In this document: one piece after another, positions 58,474-64,000 of the stretch
Layout: every line of letters starts with the position of its first letter
Position numbering within the stretch: the stretch's first letter is position 1
Origin: Telopea speciosissima
Lineage: Eukaryota; Streptophyta; Magnoliopsida; Proteales; Proteaceae
Assembly (NCBI RefSeq): GCF_018873765.1
Contig: NC_057924.1
Coordinates: forward strand, 11,929,001 to 11,993,000
Length of the DNA: 64,000 nucleotides
Reading direction: 5' to 3'
The notes under the pieces: generated by a model
Told to the model about the DNA's origin: nothing
The model's database searches: none
What the model saw: only the letters and a program-made list of their open reading frames with translations
Position numbers and translations under genes: made by a program

Positions 58474-59217
58474 AAAAAAAAAAAAAACCCCTTTTGAGTT
58501 CCTATTCTAATTCCTAAACCTCCATTTCTTTCTACACTTTTTGGCACTTATTCTTTGCCAATATTCTTAACTTTATATGAAGCATCCCAAACAATGAAAA
58601 TAAAATGAGGCCCTCAAGCTTGCGTTTATAAGAGAACCACATCCAAATCCATTCAAAATACTACTTCTACTTAAACATTCTTTTGCATCTACATCATTCA
58701 TTTTCTTTCTATTGCTTTTGATGATTTGGATTAACAATCTTTTGCCACATAAAACATATTGGCATGCGTACGTAGTGTCTTACGTAAGCAATGTGGAACG
58801 TCAATCCACGTAAATTTAATTAGTCGCTTATAAGCATTGTAATTTGATTTAGTCCTTAATGACTCGCCGTTTGTTAGGCACAAGTAACATCTATTCATTC
58901 TATTTGAACTGAATGTTTAAGTAGTCAATGATATGTTTTATGCTAATAATAATAAATTCTCTCCTTTCACTCTTCATGGTGATTCGAACACATCGAAAAG
59001 CATCAATTCCGTTCACATATATGCGGTCCTTATTGTCGAAACCGGAAATTGAAGTCTTATACGTTAAAATAATACTATATTAATATTCACAGAAACTAAA
59101 TTTTTTTCGTTCTCAATGAAATTTTATTTTTTCTTTCCAATATACTCCATTAAATGACCATGTAAATATCTTGTTTATCATCTAATTAAGCAATATCTTA
59201 TTTCTAATCATATAATT

Positions 59218-59243
59218 ATTTTTTTTTTTTTGGTGGTAATAAG
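59218..59243 (-). mobile_element. LINE-tail micro-insertion (26 bp)
   Basis: On the minus strand CTTATTACCACC plus poly(A), flanked by an exact 10-bp duplication TCATATAATT (59208-59217 and 59244-59253). Third insertion of the kind seen at 3647-3671 and 13267-13291. Confidence 0.6.
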
Positions 59244-60625
59244 TCATATAATTCTTACTAGCATGTACTACATATAATGTTAGGAAGATATGTAAGATAT
59301 GATTATGATATATTGCTTTGGATATGATTGATTGATTGATTGTTTAAGTTATAGGATCTTTCTTATCATGCATGACCTTACTCCTTAATTGAATGCCCAT
59401 GGCTTTAATTATGTGTCTTTGTCAAGCAATGATACTACTTTACTAATGCCAAAGCCAAAGTCTAAGGTGCATTAGTGATTTAAGACACTCATAATAAACA
59501 AATTAGTGATAGTTTCATAGCCAAAATAAATTTTAGAAAGCAAGACCTTTGGCTCAAGAATCATTTTGCTCCCTCAAAACCCTAACCCTAAAAAATGGAA
59601 AGAAAATACAATGGTTTTAGCATTGGTGAAAATTTTTTGAATTGTTCTTTTTATTTTAGAAGGCACATAATTTGTAATTCAAATGAAGAATGCAGGAGGG
59701 AATGTGAAAAAAATGTTTTTTTTTTTTTTTTGCTTAAAATATTTCTCTAGGGAAATACTCTTAAAAATTTTTGTTTTATTATTTTGTTTCCAAATTGAAA
59801 GAGAGAAGGAAAGCGGGGGGGGGGGGGGTTAATTATATTTGCCACTATGTTGAAAAATCAAATTTTTGGAAGATAGATTTTGACGAAACGTTTTAGTCCA
59901 TCAAAAAGCATTTTAACATATTTGCCTAGCTTCGAATGAAAGGAGGTTTATCCTAAACTTTTAGTAGACCCCTACAAAGATTACATCAAACATATAAAGC
60001 CTGACCTACTTTATCGTCGAATGGTCATCATAATTTTTGGTTGATCTATGTAAATACTATAATCTATTTCTTTGTAATGTAGATTTACAAATTCTAATTT
60101 CTTTTTCGAGAAGTAGTTTTCTGTCCGGGAGTATGGTCTACGCCAACACTCCCATGAGTCTATTTCTCTACTCCAAAGATAGATTAATGAGACTGCTGAC
60201 GTAGGCAACACTCCTGGACAGAGTTCTTTTTCCCTTCTTTTTCTATCAACAAAATGCTAAAGGCAGGCCCAGGGTCCTAGATGAGGACAATAACAACAAA
60301 TTGAATACCTACATGCACATATAGAATCTACTATTGGATTCACTTAAATTATTTAGTTTCTCAATCTAGTTGATGAGATTTTAATTCAAATAAAGCTCCT
60401 TTGTCATTTAAAATTATTGATTTGTACTTGTGAAATAACCAAATGAAAACCTTAATACTTAATTTCAAATCACACTAAAAGAAACAGGTATTAACTTGAG
60501 CATTTTGAAGTGCCAAAAATTTCTTTCTCAAATTTTTTTTTAGGATTTTAAATGTCAGCATAATTGAAATTTTTTTTGTGCTTGCTCAAACTTTTCTAAT
60601 TAATTAATTAATAATCACTAAAAAT

Positions 60626-61286
60626 TAGGGGTGTCAATTGATTTGGTTCTGAGCTATCAGTCTGGTTCATTAATGGTTTCAGTCCTAAGGGATCAGGACT
60701 AGAACCGGTTCAATAAGCTAATCGGGTCCAAACCTGAGATCCAAGACCATTAACTAATGGGTGAGCCGGTTTCGATTCCTAAACTATTCCAAGCAGTCCA
60801 AAATAAAAAAAAAATCCCCTAACGCATGTTACATATAATATTATAATAAGACAGTAATTTCAATCATATGAAATATGCTTCTTTCTTTTTTTCTCAAGTC
60901 ACAGACTAGCCTATATTACCTTTTGTTTTGTATTAATTTAATAAGTAGGAACACCACCACCCTCATAAGTTAATTAGGATTATTTTAAGGTATGTTCTTA
61001 AGTTAGCAATCCCAAACTGACCTTTAAGTTTACAGTCAAATCTTTGGTGAAATAGTATTTGAGACAAGTGGTATCAACCACAATTGAAAGACTAAAAAAA
61101 CCAAAGGGTTTGACATTACTTCTCATGACCTCGAGCCTTGAGAATTATATAATATATAGGGTTAGGATGTGAATTTGTTCCGATTCCACCAGTTCCTAAT
61201 TGGTAGATCTGAAACCGGACCAATAAACTATTGGGTGGATCGGTTCCGGTCCAATTCCCGGGTCTGATCCAAAATTGACACCCTTA
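60626..61286. mobile_element. hAT-type non-autonomous element
   Basis: 661 bp from TAGGGGTGTCAATTG to the complement of TAAGGGTGTCAATTTTGG. Flanks CTAAAAAT and CTAAAATG are similar (6 of 8). Subterminal regions are rich in CGGTTC/GGACC motifs rather than GGGTCA. No transposase. Confidence 0.7.
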
Positions 61287-62311
61287 CTAAAATGAATCCT
61301 TTTAACTATTATGTTATGATTTTTTATTGTTCATGAAAGATTTATCTTGTGTTCCATATGATGCTTATATTGTGAAAAAAAGAGAGTCAAAGTTCCACAA
61401 TATTGCCATATGAATTTCAGTTATGGGACACTGGTTTCTACTCTAATATCTGATGAGTAATGGGTGTCCCTTTCAAAATGTAAAGCTACACATGTACATG
61501 CACACAAGATATGAAAGTGGTTGCTGTTGATAGGTCTAGTTTTGCTTTTAATGGAAAATGAAGGATGTTGATAATTAAGGGTAGCTTTCTATGATGGATG
61601 CCTTAAATTTGTAAACCGTTTTGATAATATTGGGTGAGCTGTACACAAACCATTTTGTCAAACAAGGGCAAAACTTAATGCTCATTGTTTGGCTAATCCA
61701 AGTAGTAATCAAGCTATAAAAAGGATTTATCATTCTGTAAGCCACTTAATCTTTATCTATGGCTATGGTGATTCGTGAGCATGACTTGAAGTGAGGTTCC
61801 CTCTTTGGACTTGTTGGGTTTGGAGTCCATGGCGAGCTTGCTCCACAGATACATGGATTCCCATCTAATGGTTTCATATTTGATGCTGTGCATTTAAGTA
61901 CAAAAGCATAAGTTATGTGCTGTCCTTTTGTTTTTTGTCCATCCCTCCCTCCATTTAGATTTCATTTTATTTATTTTCTTCCCATCACTGTTGTGTGTTC
62001 AGGTTCTTGATACTCCTGAGTCATGGCACAGCTGCAAGATTGTATTCATGAACCACCAAAGAAGATAGACACCATTAAAAAAAAAAAAAAAGATTCTTGT
62101 GGTTCAAGAACCTGATTCCATAATAATTTCTTATACTCTTTAACCTAATCTTATTTCATAATCACTCTCAAATGATGACATAAAGTTCACTATTTCTCTA
62201 AAATAGGATCTTTCTCTCATGAAATTTGCTCACTACCCTTCAATATAGGGCGTCCTTTTACCACCTCATAGGTGGGTTTCTCTATGCCTACTTGCTCAGA
62301 GAACCCTCTTC
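61287..62311. other. Intergenic, no gene seen
   Basis: No supported gene or RNA; a less AT-rich block at about 61770-62070 has mixed composition but no frame or hairpin that I could identify. Confidence 0.45.
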
Positions 62312-62811
62312 TGTTAGGTACTTGATCGATACACCAAAAGCTCCAAAGCTGATGGAACGCGTTAAATCAAGCTCTTTAATCTATCCAGTACTAGGCTGGC
62401 CCACTCCATCAACCATACACTAGAGTGGGCCCCATTGGACACATAATAGACCACCATGCTTCCACAGCTGTCGTACTCTGCGGCTCTCACTCTAGGCAGC
62501 TTTCACTCTAGTGGTAGGTAGCCCTTTTCAAGCGGCTCCACTCTGCTCGAAGGTTTTTGCCTGGCGGCTGGTAGCCCATTCTTGACGGTTTTCACTCTAC
62601 TCTAGGTTGCCCTCTCCTAGGTAACTCTTTCCATGACTCGAACCCATGACGTGGTGTTTGGCTCTGATACCAAATGTTAGATACTTGATCGATACACCAA
62701 AAACTCTCGAGTTTATGGAATGCGTTAAATCAAGCCCTTTAACCTATCTCATACTAGGCTAGTCCAATCTAATGCTCATACACTAGAATGGGCCCCATTG
62801 GACACATAACA
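62312..62811 (-). mobile_element. TRIM retrotransposon, copy 2
   Basis: 500 bp with two 137-bp direct terminal repeats (62312-62448 and 62675-62811), same family as 52529-53020. Flanks TCTTC and TCTCC are a probable 5-bp TSD with one mismatch. At 62659-62672, two bases inside the right repeat, the minus strand reads TGGTATCAGAGCCA, the standard primer-binding site complementary to initiator tRNA-Met, which sets the orientation as minus. No coding capacity. Confidence 0.88.
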
Positions 62812-63787
62812 TCTCCCTTCTCTAAAAGAGGAGACCTACCTCTCTGTCTCTCAACACACCACACACACACACACACAAATATACCTTATAAGTTAAAGGT
62901 GCTCCTATATATTCTTGTGTGTCTACATGTTTTCAACTTTCTGACCATTTGAGGAATAGTTCAAACATATCCTTGCCGAAGGCATTGCCCCTTTGTTGGT
63001 ACACATTGGTAAACAAACATGCCCCATGAAATGAAAGTATATACATACAAGAATTTCATAGCCGACCGACCGGCTGCCGGCCAGCTTCTAGTACAGCCAT
63101 TCACAGCCATTCCTTTCTAGGGCTCAATTAACCCCTCAATATTGTAACAATTGGAAATAAGTTCTCCTGAAAGCCTGAAAGGGGTTTCCTTCATTGCAGA
63201 AAAAAACATCACTGAAGGCCTCTAATTCTAATAACCTCTCCCCCCCCCCCCCCTCCTCTCCTTATAGAAGAAAACATCAAAACCAAATAGAGAACAAAAT
63301 AAGCCCATTGAAAGAAACCCAAATCAACAACAAGCCCATGTGGGCCTACGGCAGCAACAACAGGTCTGACCCTTTAAAAGCAATAGGTCCACATGATGAT
63401 TTGTGCTATTAACGTAGCAATGAAGCACATCCATGAGAAAGTGTTCTAACAGATACTAAAATTCATCAATTCAGCCCTACACAATTGTTGTCTTTTTGTT
63501 GAAAGGTGACAATTAAGTAGTGGCTCGTCTCTTAATGCTTGGCTCTTCTCATTTTGGTACCTACAACTGCTTTTCTCTTTTTGGAACAAAAATTTCGTCC
63601 TTAGTTGCAATTGGTGATGTGGTTTTTGCTAACCAAAGATCATGAAATACTATGTGAGTTTCTATTCTTTTCAGAGCACATGTTGGAACAGATAAACCCT
63701 CATGTGAAATGTGATGGAAAACACAAACATCACACACTAGGGAGATGACCATTACCGACACTTCTCTGGCCTACCCTTTACATTCTA
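62812..63787. other. Intergenic, no gene seen
   Basis: CA microsatellite at about 62856-62876 and a C run at about 63240-63253. No supported gene. Confidence 0.5.
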
Positions 63788-64000
63788 TAGGGGTGTCAAT
63801 GGGCCGCGCTGGGCCAGGCTTGCCCTAAACCCTAGCCTAACCCTAATAGCCTTAACCTAAACCCAAGCCCATTCAGGCCCTGTCAGGGCCAAACATACCC
63901 TCAAACCAGCCCAACCTGGCAGGATTTTCTCAAGCCCGGCCCGTACCAGATTGACCCTGAATATCTTGACCCATTGAGTTGTGGAACTAACAAAACCCAC
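63788..64000. mobile_element. Left end of a hAT-type element, cut by the window
   Basis: Begins TAGGGGTGTCAAT, identical to the 13-bp terminus of the hAT transposon at 32805, followed by GGGCC/CCCTAGCC-rich subterminal sequence. The other end is outside the window. Confidence 0.7.

Larger units (their letters stand above)
57791..60625. other. Intergenic, no gene seen
   Basis: AT-rich, no supported gene. Contains the second foldback MITE (58317-58473), a LINE-tail micro-insertion (59218-59243), a poly(G) run (about 59815-59828) and an imperfect hairpin around 60112-60228 (AGTTTTCTGTCCGGGAGT opposite ACTCCTGGACAGAGTTC). Confidence 0.45.

Noticed and set aside
61770..62070. Possible miRNA or exon in a less AT-rich block
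   Set aside because: I found no foldback containing a known plant miRNA sequence and no frame with domain content.

Overview
This window is nuclear DNA from a flowering plant. The evidence is spliced plant genes with GT-AG introns (a clade E type PP2C and a NAC transcription factor), a Tat-lineage Ty3/gypsy retrotransposon, plant L1-type LINE tails, hAT, Mutator-like and Harbinger-like elements, and a piece of plastid trnI-GAU integrated in the nucleus. The species cannot be told from sequence alone. No bacterial features, CRISPR array or rRNA genes were seen.

Four host loci are supported. At 1109-1546 (-) is a small secreted glycine-rich putative cell-wall protein. At 4522-4923 (-) is an unrecognised basic Ser/Arg-rich ORF. 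At 12536-17134 (-) is a five-exon protein phosphatase 2C of 473 residues with an N-terminal MGCC lipidation motif and probably a spliced 5' leader reaching about 19 kb. At 48619-49910 (-) is a three-exon NAC transcription factor of 367 residues resembling the NAC018/025/056 (NARS/NOR-like) group. No operon-like or pathway link among them is evident; they are separate genes in repeat-rich DNA.

The rest is mostly a mosaic of transposable elements, many of which can be bounded exactly by target-site duplications (TSDs). Those with good boundaries are: three hAT-type non-autonomous elements with G-rich terminal arrays (2998-3543, 7880-9045, 20396-20959); a tRNA-type SINE (6952-7108); a 9.3-kb Tat gypsy element in minus orientation (23314-32634) with 541-bp LTRs, inactivated gag-pol and a spliced antisense ORF; a 5.06-kb hAT DNA transposon with recognisable but broken transposase (32805-37865); a 5'-truncated LINE (39862-40759) split by a Harbinger-type MITE (39933-40605); a 242-bp hAT MITE (41259-41500); three Mutator-like MITEs with 9-bp TSDs (10863-11042, 46239-46392, 55254-55508); a truncated LINE tail (55556-55859); and two TRIM retrotransposons with 137-bp terminal repeats (52529-53020, 62312-62811). 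Long perfect hairpins (for example 44136-44286) and a plastid DNA insert (about 44596-44835) are also present.

The most noteworthy signals are the full-length hAT element together with short families that share its terminal motif and GGGTCA-rich subterminal arrays; the independently promoted-looking antisense gene inside the gypsy element; and a set of roughly 25-bp insertions flanked by TSDs that consist only of a LINE 3' end plus poly(A), one of them inside a PP2C intron. No wholly new multi-gene system was recognised.
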